Both the position numbers and the translations under genes were made by a program. From CAVZVW01 sp963778845 (lineage in GTDB: Bacteria > Actinomycetota > Actinomycetes > Actinomycetales > Kineosporiaceae), in assembly GCA_963778845.1 (NCBI GenBank), contig CAVZVW010000001.1, forward strand, positions 682,001-746,000: a stretch of 64,000 nucleotides of DNA. The letters run 5' to 3'. How positions within the stretch are numbered: the stretch's first letter is position 1; every line of letters starts with the position of its first letter. A model generated the notes under the pieces. The model saw only the letters and a program-made list of their open reading frames with translations. It searched no databases and was not told where the DNA came from. This document shows positions 32,960-41,523 of this stretch, one piece after another.

Positions 32960-33526
32960 ATGAGGCGGATCATCGTCATGATGTCGGTGTCGATCGACGG
33001 CTTCTTCGAGGGACCCGACCGTCAGCTCGACTGGCACCTGGTCGACGACGAGCTTCACGGCCACTTCAACGAACAGCTCGCACCGATGAGTGCCTTCGTG
33101 AGCGGACGCCGCACGTACGAGCTGATGGCCGGGTTCTGGCCGACAGCCGACAGCGACCCCTCGAGTACCGCGCCCATGGTCGAGTTCGCCGGAATCTGGC
33201 GGGACATGCCCAAGATCGTGTTCTCTCGGACCCTGGCGCGGGCCGAGTGGAACACCACAGTGGTCCGCGAGCTCGTCGTCGACGACGTTCTGGAGCTCAA
33301 GGCGCGTTCCGGTGGCGACATGGTGCTCGGCGGGGCGGAGCTGGCGGCCGCCTTCATGCGTCACGACCTCATCGACGAGTACCGCCTGTACGTCCACCCG
33401 GTCGTCCTCGGACGCGGCCGGCCCCTGTTCCAGCCCTCCGATACCTCGACCGCCCTCCAGCTCGCAGAGACCCGCACGTTCGGCAACGGCGTCGTCCTGC
33501 TCCGCTACGAGCGCCCTGTCGGGTGA
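32960..33526 (+). CDS. Dihydrofolate reductase family protein (RibD C-terminal-like)
   Basis: 188 aa. It begins RRIIVMMSVSIDGFFEGPD and has SAFVSGRRTYELMAGFWPTA, MPKIVFSRTLARAEWNTTVV, GGDMVLGGAELAAAFMRHDL and DEYRLYVHPVVLGRGRPLF, the sequence signature of the RibD-C/YyaP-like branch of the DHFR fold. These are NADPH-binding reductases of unknown substrate and not housekeeping DHFR. The ATG at 32960 has GGGAGGAG 8 nt upstream. Monocistronic. Confidence 0.88.
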   Translation: MRRIIVMMSVSIDGFFEGPDRQLDWHLVDDELHGHFNEQLAPMSAFVSGRRTYELMAGFWPTADSDPSSTAPMVEFAGIWRDMPKIVFSRTLARAEWNTTVVRELVVDDVLELKARSGGDMVLGGAELAAAFMRHDLIDEYRLYVHPVVLGRGRPLFQPSDTSTALQLAETRTFGNGVVLLRYERPVG

Positions 33527-33683
33527 GCCAGGGCCGCGGACGCGAGGCCGGCGATCGCCGCACTCCGTGCCCCCCGCATGCCGGCGCGAAGCGTGATGCA
33601 CCTGCGGCAGAACGTGACGAGTACCGAACAACCCGGTCCGGGTGTCGATAACGCCTTGTGGACCTGTCGGGGGGCGGAGTTAC

Positions 33684-33778
33684 GGTGAGCCCGGCGAAAG
33701 GGCCTCAAAAGGCCCTCTCACCGGGCCACTAAGGGACGCAGCGCGGTTGGACCCCCGTGCGTCCTCAACCGAGCGTCC
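33684..33778 (+). ncRNA. Structured 5' leader upstream of MMPL gene (candidate cis-regulatory RNA)
   Basis: GGTGAG (33684-33689) pairs with CTCACC (33717-33722), enclosing AGGGCCT (33699-33705) paired with AGGCCCT (33710-33716). GCCCGG in the linker (33689-33694) can pair with CCGGGC (33721-33726), giving a pseudoknot or an alternative fold. A second element follows: GGACGC (33734-33739) with GCGTCC (33773-33778), enclosing GGTTG and CAACC. It ends 13 nt before the start and next to the AGGGG site at 33782-33786. It does not match a riboswitch class I can name. Confidence 0.5.
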
Positions 33779-33791
33779 GACAGGGGCGAAC

Positions 33792-35903
33792 GTGAGCAGG
33801 GCAGCGGCAGGGCTGGTCACCGGTCACAAGGTCAAGTACCTCTTCATCGTGCTATGGCTCGGGGTGCTCGTCGTGGCACTCCCACTCGCAGGCAAGCTGA
33901 CGGGTGCCGAGAAGAACGACGCGAAGTCGTGGCTTCCGGGCGGGGCCGAGTCGACCAAGGTGCTCGACGTCCAGGCGGCCTTCGCCTCCCCCGACACGAT
34001 CCCGGCCGTCATCGTCTACGAACGTGCCTCGGGGCTCACGGCTGCCGACCAGGCCAAGGTCGCCTCGGACGCGCACACGTTCGCCGCGCTGCCCTCGCTC
34101 GACGGCAAGGTGACGGGCCCCCTCCCCTCGGCCGACGGCAAGGCGGCACAGCTCATCGTCCCCATCAACCTCGGGCCCAACGGTTGGTCGAAGGCAGCGA
34201 CGGTGGTCGACTCGATGAGCCGCACCGCACGGGACGGGGGGGACGGCCTCACAGCACACATCACGGGGCCCGCCGGGACGGCCGCGGACTCCAGCAGGGC
34301 CTTCGAGGGGATCGACAGCACCCTGCTCTTCGGCACGATGGCCGTGGTCGTGGTCATCCTGCTGCTCACCTACCGCAGCCCCCTTCTGTGGATCTTGCCC
34401 ATCCTGTCGGCGGGCGTCGCGCTGATGAGCGCCGAGGCGGTCGTCTACCTGCTGGCCCAGCACTCGGGCCTCACCGTGAATGCGCAGAGCGCAGGGATCC
34501 TGACGGTGCTGGTGTTCGGCGCCGGAACCGACTATGCGCTTCTGCTGATCGCCCGCTACCGCGAGGAGCTGCGCCGGCACCGCGACCGGCACGAGGCGAT
34601 GGCCGTCGCCCTGCACCGTGCCGGACCGGCGATCATCGCCAGTGCCTCGACGGTCGTCGTCAGCATGCTGTGCCTGGTCTTCGCCGACACGAACTCGACG
34701 AAGGGCCTCGGCCCGGTAGCCGCGATCGGGATCACCGTGGGGCTGGTGGTCATGCTGACCCTCCTTCCCGCGATGCTCGTCATCGTCGGGCGCTGGATCT
34801 TCTGGCCCGCCCGGCCGCAGTTCGGCTCTGAGGAGCCGACCACCAGCGGGGTCTGGGCACGCATCGGTGCCTCCATCGCGCGCCGTCCGCGCGCAACCTG
34901 GGTGGCCACCACCATGGCTCTTGCGCTGATGGCACTGGGCATCGTCGCGCTCGGCGCCGACGGGCTGACCAACAAGGAGGCTTTCCGGGGGCACCCCGAC
35001 TCCGTCGTGGGCGAGGAGGTCGTCGCCCGGCACTTCCCCGCCGGCGCCGGCACGCCGGTGGTCGTCGTGAGCGCCGCCGATCGCGGCGCAGAGGTACGCG
35101 CAGCCTTGGCGTCGATCAGCGGCATCGATGCGGCCAGCGTGACGCCGGTCGTGACGCGTGGGACTCACGGCTACATCGAGGGCACCCTCACCGATCCGGC
35201 CGACAGCAAGGCGGCCTACGACACCGTCGACCGTGTGCGCGCGGCGGTGCACGCCGTCCCAGGCGCGCAGGCGCTCGTGGGTGGGGGTTCAGCGATCCAG
35301 CTCGACGTCCAGCGGGCCGCCGCTCACGATCGCGACCTGATCATCCCGATCGTGCTCGTCGTCGTCTTCCTCATCCTCGCGCTGCTCCTGCGCGCACTGC
35401 TCATCCCGCTCCTGCTCGTCGGGACCGTGGTGCTCTCGTTCGGCGCCGCCCTCGGTGCCAGCGCGCTCGTGTTCAAGCACGTGTTCGGCTTCGCCGGGGC
35501 CGACACCTCACTGCCCCTCTTCGTCTTCGTCTTCCTCGTGGCGCTGGGCATCGACTACAACATCTTCTTGATGACCCGGGTTCGCGAGGAAGCCCTGAAG
35601 CACGACACCCGGCGAGCGGCGCTCATCGGCCTTGCGGCGACCGGGGGCGTGATCACGTCCGCCGGGTTCGTGCTGGCCGGCACGTTCGCCGTGCTGGCCA
35701 CCCTGCCGGTGACGGGCTTCGCCGAGATCGGGTTCGCGGTGGCGTTCGGCGTCCTCCTCGACACCCTGGTCGTCCGTTCCATCCTCGTGACGGCGCTCAA
35801 CCTCGACCTCGGCCGCCACATCTGGTGGCCGAGCGCCCTCTCGAGACGCGCCGACGTGGTCGTCCCCGAGCGAGCTCCGGACACCAGCCCCGTGAGCACC
35901 TGA
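33792..35903 (+). CDS. MMPL family transporter (RND superfamily)
   Basis: 703 aa. After a first TM (KYLFIVLWLGVLVVALPLAG), a large extracytoplasmic domain (GAESTKVLDVQAAF, NLGPNGWSKAATVVDSMSRT) leads to five TMs with VVVVILLLTYRSPLLWILPI and VLVFGAGTDYALLLIARYRE, the MMPL GTDYALL motif. A second half repeats the plan (GHPDSVVGEEVVARHFPAGA, then LVVVFLILALLLRALLIPLL, FVALGIDYNIFLMTRVREEA). MMPL proteins export lipids or hydrophobic compounds by proton motive force. The GTG at 33792 has AGGGG upstream, behind a highly structured leader. A perfect hairpin 47 bp after the stop may terminate it. Cargo unknown. Confidence 0.9.
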   Translation: MSRAAAGLVTGHKVKYLFIVLWLGVLVVALPLAGKLTGAEKNDAKSWLPGGAESTKVLDVQAAFASPDTIPAVIVYERASGLTAADQAKVASDAHTFAALPSLDGKVTGPLPSADGKAAQLIVPINLGPNGWSKAATVVDSMSRTARDGGDGLTAHITGPAGTAADSSRAFEGIDSTLLFGTMAVVVVILLLTYRSPLLWILPILSAGVALMSAEAVVYLLAQHSGLTVNAQSAGILTVLVFGAGTDYALLLIARYREELRRHRDRHEAMAVALHRAGPAIIASASTVVVSMLCLVFADTNSTKGLGPVAAIGITVGLVVMLTLLPAMLVIVGRWIFWPARPQFGSEEPTTSGVWARIGASIARRPRATWVATTMALALMALGIVALGADGLTNKEAFRGHPDSVVGEEVVARHFPAGAGTPVVVVSAADRGAEVRAALASISGIDAASVTPVVTRGTHGYIEGTLTDPADSKAAYDTVDRVRAAVHAVPGAQALVGGGSAIQLDVQRAAAHDRDLIIPIVLVVVFLILALLLRALLIPLLLVGTVVLSFGAALGASALVFKHVFGFAGADTSLPLFVFVFLVALGIDYNIFLMTRVREEALKHDTRRAALIGLAATGGVITSAGFVLAGTFAVLATLPVTGFAEIGFAVAFGVLLDTLVVRSILVTALNLDLGRHIWWPSALSRRADVVVPERAPDTSPVST

Positions 35904-35949
35904 CCAGACGGTAGGGCGGCCGCCCGACCAGTCATCCCCAAGCCTCGCC

Positions 35950-35971
35950 CGCGAACGGCTGACCGTTCGCG
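35950..35971. terminator. Bidirectional hairpin terminator between MMPL and glycosyltransferase genes
   Basis: CGCGAACGG (35950-35958) and CCGTTCGCG (35963-35971) form a perfect 9-bp stem with a CTGA loop. It lies between the convergent genes ending at 35903 and 36027. Confidence 0.75.
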
Positions 35972-36026
35972 ATCTCTGGCTACGGGACGAGGACCACTCG
36001 ACCGTCGAGCTTGCCCGCTGTAACCG

Positions 36027-37367
36027 TCACCACGTGGTGCCCGTGCGTGGGCAGCCACGAAGGCCCTGGGGACGCCGCCCGCTGCCCGGCCCGGTCACCC
36101 CCACCAGGCTCTCGAGGCAGTCGGCGGCCCTCTGGCCACCGGGGTACAGAGCGAACTCGGCCTCTACCCGGCGCGCCGCCTCCCGGTAGTGGGGATCGGC
36201 CAGCACGGTCTGTACGGCCACCCGCACGGCGGCCGGCTCAGGGGTTCTGGTGCGCAGGTCGATACCAGCGCCTGCCCACCTCACCCGGGCGGCGACGTCC
36301 GGCTGGTCGTTGCCCCAGGGTGCCAGAACCATCGGGACGCCGTGGGCCAGGGCAGCCTTGACGCCGTTGAAGCCCGCGTTCGTCACCATGACGTCGACAC
36401 GGGGCAGCAGAAGGCCGTGCGGGATGAAGGACGAGACCCGGGTGTTCGACGGCACGCTGCCCAGCTCGGAGGGTTCGGGGGACGTGACGATGACGAGCAC
36501 ATCGAGGCCGTCAAGGGCTTCGAGAGCGGGCAGGGTCAGCGTCTGCGGGTCGGTCGCGACGCTCCCCTGGGTCACATGGACGACCGTCGGGACCTCGTCC
36601 AGCTCGCCCCACCAGGCGGGCAGACGGAAGCCGCCCCCTCCGCCCAGCCCCTGGCCGGCCGGGGGGATCAGGGGGCCGACGAGGTGCACAGCCTCGGGCC
36701 ACGGCCGGCGAGGGAACTCGATGGCCGGCGTCGAGGCCTGCAGGTGCAGCTGCCCGGAGGTCATGTGGTCGAAGGTCGACTCGCCTGGGGACAGCGCAGG
36801 CAGGCCCAGCGCCTCACGCTGCGCGGAGTAGGCCTCGTCGAGGCCGCGCATGAGCACCCGCCCCAGGCGCCAGTACGCGGCGTTGCCCCAGCGCCCCCAC
36901 CGGTTCCGGGGCGGCAGGCGACCGCTGCCGAACGGCGGGATGTCACCGGCTGGGATCGCCAAGGGGCTGATGCCCAGCGTCGCCCAGGGGATGCCGCGCT
37001 TGTCGTGCAGGGCCCGACCGCCCAAGGCGCAGAGGTCGACGACCACCGCGTCGACCGGCTGGGCATCGAGGATCGCCTCGTAGTCCGCGAGCTGGCCGGC
37101 CATCCTGTCGACGAGAAGATGTCGCAGGGCGGAGACTGCCTGGGCCGCCCCCGTGGTGCCCGGGTCCGGGTCGGCGGACAGCTCGGTGAGGCTCGGGGCG
37201 TGGACGGCGGCGCTGAACCGGGCTCCGGTGGCGGTCACGACCGGCTCCCACTCGGGGCCGGTGTGCCAGATGACGTCGTGGCCCCGCGAGACGAGCTCGG
37301 CGGCAACGGCGATGGCCGGGGTCACGTGACCGGCTGCTGCCATGGTGCTGATGAGGAACCTGGGCAT
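36027..37367 (-). CDS. GT1-family (macrolide/UDPGT-like) glycosyltransferase
   Basis: 446 aa GT-B enzyme. N-terminal acceptor domain: FLISTMAAAGHVTPAIAVAA, where His14 matches the catalytic His position in the GHV motif. C-terminal donor domain: VVHVTQGSVATDPQTLTLPA, SFIPHGLLLPRVDVMVTNAG, FNGVKAALAHGVPMVLAPWG and NDQPDVAARVRWAGAGI, the nucleotide-sugar-binding block. Such enzymes glycosylate small hydrophobic molecules, often to detoxify antibiotics. The ATG at 37367 has CAGGAG 8 nt upstream. It is divergent from a MarR regulator with a palindrome between them, consistent with inducible detoxification (inference). Confidence 0.88.
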   Translation of the reverse strand: MPRFLISTMAAAGHVTPAIAVAAELVSRGHDVIWHTGPEWEPVVTATGARFSAAVHAPSLTELSADPDPGTTGAAQAVSALRHLLVDRMAGQLADYEAILDAQPVDAVVVDLCALGGRALHDKRGIPWATLGISPLAIPAGDIPPFGSGRLPPRNRWGRWGNAAYWRLGRVLMRGLDEAYSAQREALGLPALSPGESTFDHMTSGQLHLQASTPAIEFPRRPWPEAVHLVGPLIPPAGQGLGGGGGFRLPAWWGELDEVPTVVHVTQGSVATDPQTLTLPALEALDGLDVLVIVTSPEPSELGSVPSNTRVSSFIPHGLLLPRVDVMVTNAGFNGVKAALAHGVPMVLAPWGNDQPDVAARVRWAGAGIDLRTRTPEPAAVRVAVQTVLADPHYREAARRVEAEFALYPGGQRAADCLESLVGVTGPGSGRRPQGLRGCPRTGTTW

Positions 37368-37409
37368 GGGAGAGCTCCTGGGCTAGGATTTTGTTTGATC
37401 CGCCATTAT

Positions 37410-37422
37410 CTTGACTATCAAG
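37410..37422. promoter_or_regulatory. Palindrome CTTGA-CTA-TCAAG, candidate MarR operator
   Basis: Perfect 5-bp dyad in the 63-bp region between the divergent glycosyltransferase and MarR genes, 8 bp upstream of the MarR start. Binding here would block both promoters. Confidence 0.6.
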
Positions 37423-37430
37423 AAGGTCGA

Positions 37431-37913
37431 ATGTCAAGACGTATTTCTCTCACCGAGCTCCGCGCCAGCGTCGGAGAGCAGATGCGCGCTCTGCAGTCAG
37501 CTGTAGGCGAGTTCGACGAGGCCGTCGCGCACCGCCTCGGGATCAACCGCACCGACCTGCACTGTCTCGACGTGCTCATGCAGGCGGGCGGGGCCTCGCC
37601 GGGGCAGCTGGCCGACCGGCTTGGGCTGACGACGGGCAGCGTCACGGCACTGGTCGACCGGCTGGAACGGGCGGGCTTCGTGACGCGGGCGCCGGACCCG
37701 AACGACCGCCGCCGGTCGGTCGTGCGTCCCACCGAGGAAGGGGCTCGGCGGGCATGGCAGCTGTACGGGCCGCTGGCCGAGGAAGGCGAAGGCGTGTTGG
37801 CGGGCTACACGGCGGACCAGCTGAGGCTGGTCATCGGCTTCCTCACGCGCAGCCGCGACGTGCAGCACCGCCACGTCGACCGCGTCCGGCGCGGCACCGA
37901 TGGGAGTGACTGA
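37431..37913 (+). CDS. MarR-family transcriptional regulator
   Basis: 160 aa winged-helix regulator: INRTDLHCLDVLMQAGGASP, GQLADRLGLTTGSVTALVDR (recognition helix), LERAGFVTRAPDPNDRRRSV (the DxRxR wing), then VRPTEEGARRAWQLYGPLAE. It is full length for the family. The ATG at 37431 has AAGAAGG 5 nt upstream. It is divergent from the GT1 glycosyltransferase and probably represses it through the CTTGA-CTA-TCAAG palindrome, with release by a phenolic or antibiotic ligand (inference). Confidence 0.9.
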   Translation: MSRRISLTELRASVGEQMRALQSAVGEFDEAVAHRLGINRTDLHCLDVLMQAGGASPGQLADRLGLTTGSVTALVDRLERAGFVTRAPDPNDRRRSVVRPTEEGARRAWQLYGPLAEEGEGVLAGYTADQLRLVIGFLTRSRDVQHRHVDRVRRGTDGSD

Positions 37914-37995
37914 CTCACGTCGGCCCACGCACCGACGGACTGAGGGCGCCGTCGTCGCTTGAGGCGTCCATATTGCCTGACTAAGGTCAGAGGCT

Positions 37996-38898
37996 GTGGA
38001 TGCGCACCTCGTTGCAGCGGTTCGGCGGTTCAACCGCACCGTCACCCAGCGAGTCGGCGCCCTGGACGTCGACTACCTCGGGCGCGCTCGACCGTTGGGG
38101 GCCTCCCGCGTGCTGTGGGAGGTCGACCCCGCAGGTGTGGACGTCCGGGCGGTCCGCTCGCGCCTGGGTCTGGACTCCGGATACCTGAGCCGGCTCCTTC
38201 GCAGGCTTGAGGCCGAGGGTCTCGTCGTCGTCGAACCGAACCCCCGCAACCAGCGGGACCAGCGGGTCCGTGTCGTCCGGCTGACGGCAGCAGGTGAGGT
38301 CGAACGCGTGGAGCTGGACCGTCGCAGCGACGACCTCGCACGATCCCTGCTGTCCCCGCTCGACCAGCGCGGGCGCGCGCGGCTCGTGGAGGCCATGGCA
38401 ACGGTCGAGAGGCTGCTCACCGCTGGGCTGGTCGAGATCACCGTGGAGGACCCCGACAGCGAGGCCGCCCGGCTGTGCCTGCAGTCGTACTTCGCCGAGC
38501 TCGACTCGCGGTTCGACGCAGGCTTCGACCCGGCAGCCAGCATCCCCGCGGCAGCCCACGAGCTGGTCGAGCCCGACGGTCTTCTCCTGGTCGCTCGGCT
38601 CGCCGAGGACCCCATCGGATGCGGGGCCGTGAAGTTCCACGGTCACGAGCCCGTCGAGCTCAAGCGGATGTGGGTGGCGCCCTGCGCCCGGGGCTTGGGC
38701 GTCGGACGTCGCCTGCTCACCGAGCTCGAACACCGTGCTCGTCAGCGCGGCGCGACGACGATCCGCCTGGAGACCAACAAGCGACTCACCGAGGCGATCA
38801 GCCTCTACCGCAGCTGCGGGTACGACGAGGTCCCGGCCTTCAACGACGAGCCGTACGCCCATCACTGGTTCGAGAAGCAGCTCAGGAGCCACGCCTAG
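37996..38898 (+). CDS. MarR-GNAT fusion protein (regulator/acetyltransferase)
   Basis: 300 aa. N-terminal MarR winged helix (LGASRVLWEVDPAGVDVRAV, SRLGLDSGYLSRLLRRLEAE, LVVVEPNPRNQRDQRVRVVR), residues about 1-140. A C-terminal GNAT domain follows (PIGCGAVKFHGHEPVELKRM, WVAPCARGLGVGRRLLTELE with the acetyl-CoA loop RGLGVG, ETNKRLTEAISLYRSCGYDE). This fusion architecture is widespread, and the acetylation target is unknown. The GTG at 37996 may be leaderless behind TAAGGT (37982-37987), although AGAGG also precedes it. Confidence 0.88.
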   Translation: MDAHLVAAVRRFNRTVTQRVGALDVDYLGRARPLGASRVLWEVDPAGVDVRAVRSRLGLDSGYLSRLLRRLEAEGLVVVEPNPRNQRDQRVRVVRLTAAGEVERVELDRRSDDLARSLLSPLDQRGRARLVEAMATVERLLTAGLVEITVEDPDSEAARLCLQSYFAELDSRFDAGFDPAASIPAAAHELVEPDGLLLVARLAEDPIGCGAVKFHGHEPVELKRMWVAPCARGLGVGRRLLTELEHRARQRGATTIRLETNKRLTEAISLYRSCGYDEVPAFNDEPYAHHWFEKQLRSHA

Positions 38899-38980
38899 CA
38901 CCGGTGAGGCCTTCACACAGAGCGCATGAGACACGACACTGAGCGATATCGTCGATCGCCACGCGAATCGCCGAGCAGGA

Positions 38981-40258
38981 ATGGGGATTCTGACTGTGCC
39001 GAGCTCCCGGGTGATCGACGTGGCCTTGGGGATGGCCCTCGTCTTCGGTGTGACAGCAGCGCTCAGCTCAGTGATCACCGAGGTGATCGCCCGGTTCCTT
39101 GGGCTGCGCGGTAGCTACTTGCTGCGCGGTCTGCGCGAGCTCGTCGACGGCAACGCACAGGTGACGACGAACCTGTCGTTCACGATGAAGGACTATGAGG
39201 ACGCGGTGAGCATCCTCGCCGGGAGGCGAACCGCGGCGGGCACCGCGACACGGGCGCGAGCGGCCCTGCACGCCACGCCGGGCGACAGTGAGCTGGCAGC
39301 CGCTGCGAGCCGAGCCGAACGGGCGTACCAGGAGGTCGAGAAGACCGTCGCCGGGCAGAGGGCGGAGGCTGCCCAGGGGGAGCTGACTGCCACGGGAGCG
39401 CTGCTGGGCGGCCCCATCCTGCGCAGCCACGGCATGGCCGGTCAGATCAACACACGTGGCCTCACGCTGCAGGCAGCCAGCCGTCCCGAGCGCCCGGCCA
39501 CGCTCGGGGGTGGCACTGGGGACAAGCTGCGACGCCAGCGAAGGAGCCTGCCCTCCTACATCTCCGCGCCCTCGTTCGCGGCGGCGGTGGTCGACATGCT
39601 GGTGCCCGACGCGTCGGGGAAGGCGACCATGAGCACGATCCAGGAGTCGGTGAACGCGCTGCCCGACTCCATGTCGACACTGAGGTCGTCGCTGCAGGCA
39701 TTGGCAAAGGGCTCCGGCGACGACCTCGACACCTTCAGGACATCGGTCGAGCGCTGGTACGACGACCACATGAGCCGAGTTTCCGGGTGGTACAAGCGTC
39801 ATGTGTCCAAGATCACCCTGCTGGTGGGCGTTGTTCTCGTCCTGCTTCTCAACATCAACGCGGTGACGATCGGACGAACGCTGTACACCGACAACGACGT
39901 CCGCGCTGCCATGAGCGCCGTGGCCGTGCAGAACACCGCATGCCCGACGACGCAAGATCAGCAGACGTGCCTGAAGAAGCTCGAGAAGCAGCTGTCGGAC
40001 GCCTCAGCAGCGGGGTTGCCGATCGGCTGGACGACGGTCCGGGCCTGCGGTGTGCGGCAGTCGGGATGCAACTGGTGGGACCGGCGAGGAGTCCTCAGCC
40101 ACAGCGGCGGCTCGGGGTGGCAGATCATGTTGGTCCTCATCGGCTTCCTGCTCACAGTGGTGGCGCTCGTTCCGGGCGCCCGGTTCTGGTTCGACCTGCT
40201 CGGCAGTCTGGGCAGCCTTCGCACGTCCGGGCCCAAGCCTGCGGCCCCCACCCCATAG
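38981..40258 (+). CDS. Three-TM membrane protein with large cytoplasmic region
   Basis: 425 aa, not a family I recognise with a function. One N-terminal TM (IDVALGMALVFGVTAALSSV) is followed by a long Ala/Arg/Glu-rich helical region (residues about 50-270, including RAERAYQEVEKTVAGQRAEA and a PSYISAPSFAAAVVDMLVPD motif). A second TM comes after about residue 275 (ITLLVGVVLVLLLNINAVTI), then a domain with three Cys (NTACPTTQDQQTC, RACGVRQSGC) and a last TM (IMLVLIGFLLTVVALVPGAR). The ATG at 38981 has GCAGGA just upstream. It lies 72 bp ahead of the patatin gene in the same direction, a probable operon. Confidence 0.75.
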   Translation: MGILTVPSSRVIDVALGMALVFGVTAALSSVITEVIARFLGLRGSYLLRGLRELVDGNAQVTTNLSFTMKDYEDAVSILAGRRTAAGTATRARAALHATPGDSELAAAASRAERAYQEVEKTVAGQRAEAAQGELTATGALLGGPILRSHGMAGQINTRGLTLQAASRPERPATLGGGTGDKLRRQRRSLPSYISAPSFAAAVVDMLVPDASGKATMSTIQESVNALPDSMSTLRSSLQALAKGSGDDLDTFRTSVERWYDDHMSRVSGWYKRHVSKITLLVGVVLVLLLNINAVTIGRTLYTDNDVRAAMSAVAVQNTACPTTQDQQTCLKKLEKQLSDASAAGLPIGWTTVRACGVRQSGCNWWDRRGVLSHSGGSGWQIMLVLIGFLLTVVALVPGARFWFDLLGSLGSLRTSGPKPAAPTP

Positions 40259-40330
40259 CCTGCGAGGCGGGGACCTCGCCGGGCCGGACACACACGGCGC
40301 ATGACGTTCGGACTCAAGGGAGGAATGGCC

Positions 40331-41320
40331 ATGGCTGACGCGGACCTCGTCCTCGAAGGCGGCGGAGTCAAGGGAATCGCTCTTGTCGGGGCGATCACCG
40401 TCCTGATGGAGCGCGGGTACACGTTCCAACGCATCGCCGGCACCTCGGCCGGCTCGATCGTCGGCGCACTGGTGGCGGCGGGCTTCACGGCCGACGAGCT
40501 CACCAGCACCGTCAACGCCATCGACTACAGCAAGTTCCAGGACGGCCACCCGTGGGACCAGGTCATCATCGGCAAGCTGCTCGACCTGCTCGACCACAAC
40601 GGGGTCTACCGCGGGGACTACCTCAAGTCCTGGCTCGGTGAGCAGCTGGCCCGCAAGGGCACGAGCAGCTTCGCCGACATGCCCTACACAGACCCGGACG
40701 GGCGTGCGGTGCCCCCCGAGCGGGCCTACAAGCTGGTCGTCAACGTCTCGGACATCACCCAGGGCGCCCTGCGGCAGCTGCCGTGGGACTACCAGACCCA
40801 CTACGGCCTGGACCCGGGCGGCACCCCGGTGGTCGACGCCGTCCGATGCTCCATGTCGATCCCGCTCTTCTACCGGCCGGTCAAGCTCACGTCGTCCGCC
40901 AAGGTCACGTCATGGGTCGTCGACGGGGGAATGCTGTCCAACTTCCCGGTGGACCTGTTCGACGCCCCGCCCGGGGTCACCCCGCGGTGGCCCACCTTCG
41001 GCATCCGGCTGTCCGGCCACCCGAACGCAGCCCAGGTGGCTGCTGCGAACAACGTGCACAACCTGCCCAGCATGGTCCAGGCGATGCTGAACACCATGAC
41101 GGGCTTCTACGACCGCATGCACATCAACGACCCAGCGGTGATCGACCGCACGATCTTCGTCGACACCGGCGGGGTCAGCTCCACCGACTTCCATCTGAGC
41201 GACGCGCAGCGCGACATGCTGTTCCAGAACGGGCGCACCGCGGCCACGAACTTCCTGGACGGCACCGACGGCGAGCCCGGGTGGAGCTTCGACACCTACA
41301 TCGCGGCCCACCGCAGCTGA
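40331..41320 (+). CDS. Patatin-like phospholipase
   Basis: 329 aa lipid acyl hydrolase. The oxyanion motif LVLEGGGVKGIALVGAI at residues about 6-22 and nucleophile Ser in GTSAGS near residue 40 are clear. The catalytic-dyad Asp is in WVVDGGMLSNFP, near residue 200, followed by PTFGIRLSG. The length and motif order match bacterial patatins; there is no signal peptide, so action is intracellular, probably at the inner membrane. The ATG at 40331 is preferred because GGGAGG sits 8 nt upstream; ATGs at 40301 and 40325 are alternatives. It follows a multi-TM partner gene. Confidence 0.9.
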   Translation: MADADLVLEGGGVKGIALVGAITVLMERGYTFQRIAGTSAGSIVGALVAAGFTADELTSTVNAIDYSKFQDGHPWDQVIIGKLLDLLDHNGVYRGDYLKSWLGEQLARKGTSSFADMPYTDPDGRAVPPERAYKLVVNVSDITQGALRQLPWDYQTHYGLDPGGTPVVDAVRCSMSIPLFYRPVKLTSSAKVTSWVVDGGMLSNFPVDLFDAPPGVTPRWPTFGIRLSGHPNAAQVAAANNVHNLPSMVQAMLNTMTGFYDRMHINDPAVIDRTIFVDTGGVSSTDFHLSDAQRDMLFQNGRTAATNFLDGTDGEPGWSFDTYIAAHRS

Positions 41321-41330
41321 CACCCACCGC
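41289..41330 (+). repeat. 42-bp direct repeat, copy A (3' end of patatin gene)
   Basis: The last 11 codons, stop and 10 bases downstream of the patatin gene are repeated exactly at 43481-43522. The copies are 2,192 bp apart and flank the M28 peptidase gene. Confidence 0.9.
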
Positions 41331-41461
41331 GTCGACCCACGGTCACGTCCTCGCCGCTGCGCCGGCGGGCGAGATCGCTGCCCGTGAGCGTCCACCCGCG
41401 CCGTGCCGGCGCGACATCCGCGCGTCACACGCCAGCGGCGGCACGGGTGCCGCGCGCGTGA

Positions 41462-41506
41462 GTCTCCGAAGGGGGACGCCGCTCGACCGCCGCCCCCTTC
41501 GGAGAC
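41462..41506. terminator. 14-bp perfect hairpin, bidirectional terminator
   Basis: GTCTCCGAAGGGGG (41462-41475) pairs with CCCCCTTCGGAGAC (41493-41506) around a 17-nt loop. It lies between the patatin gene (plus) and the M28 peptidase gene (minus), 17 bp beyond the stop of the latter. Confidence 0.85.
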
Positions 41507-41523
41507 CTCATCCCCTCACGCCG

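Noticed and set aside
33684..33778. Cyclic-di-GMP (GEMM) or cobalamin riboswitch assignment
   Set aside because: Isolated similarities (GGGACGCA, CCACTAAG) do not occur in the required order or structure; called only as an unclassified structured leader.
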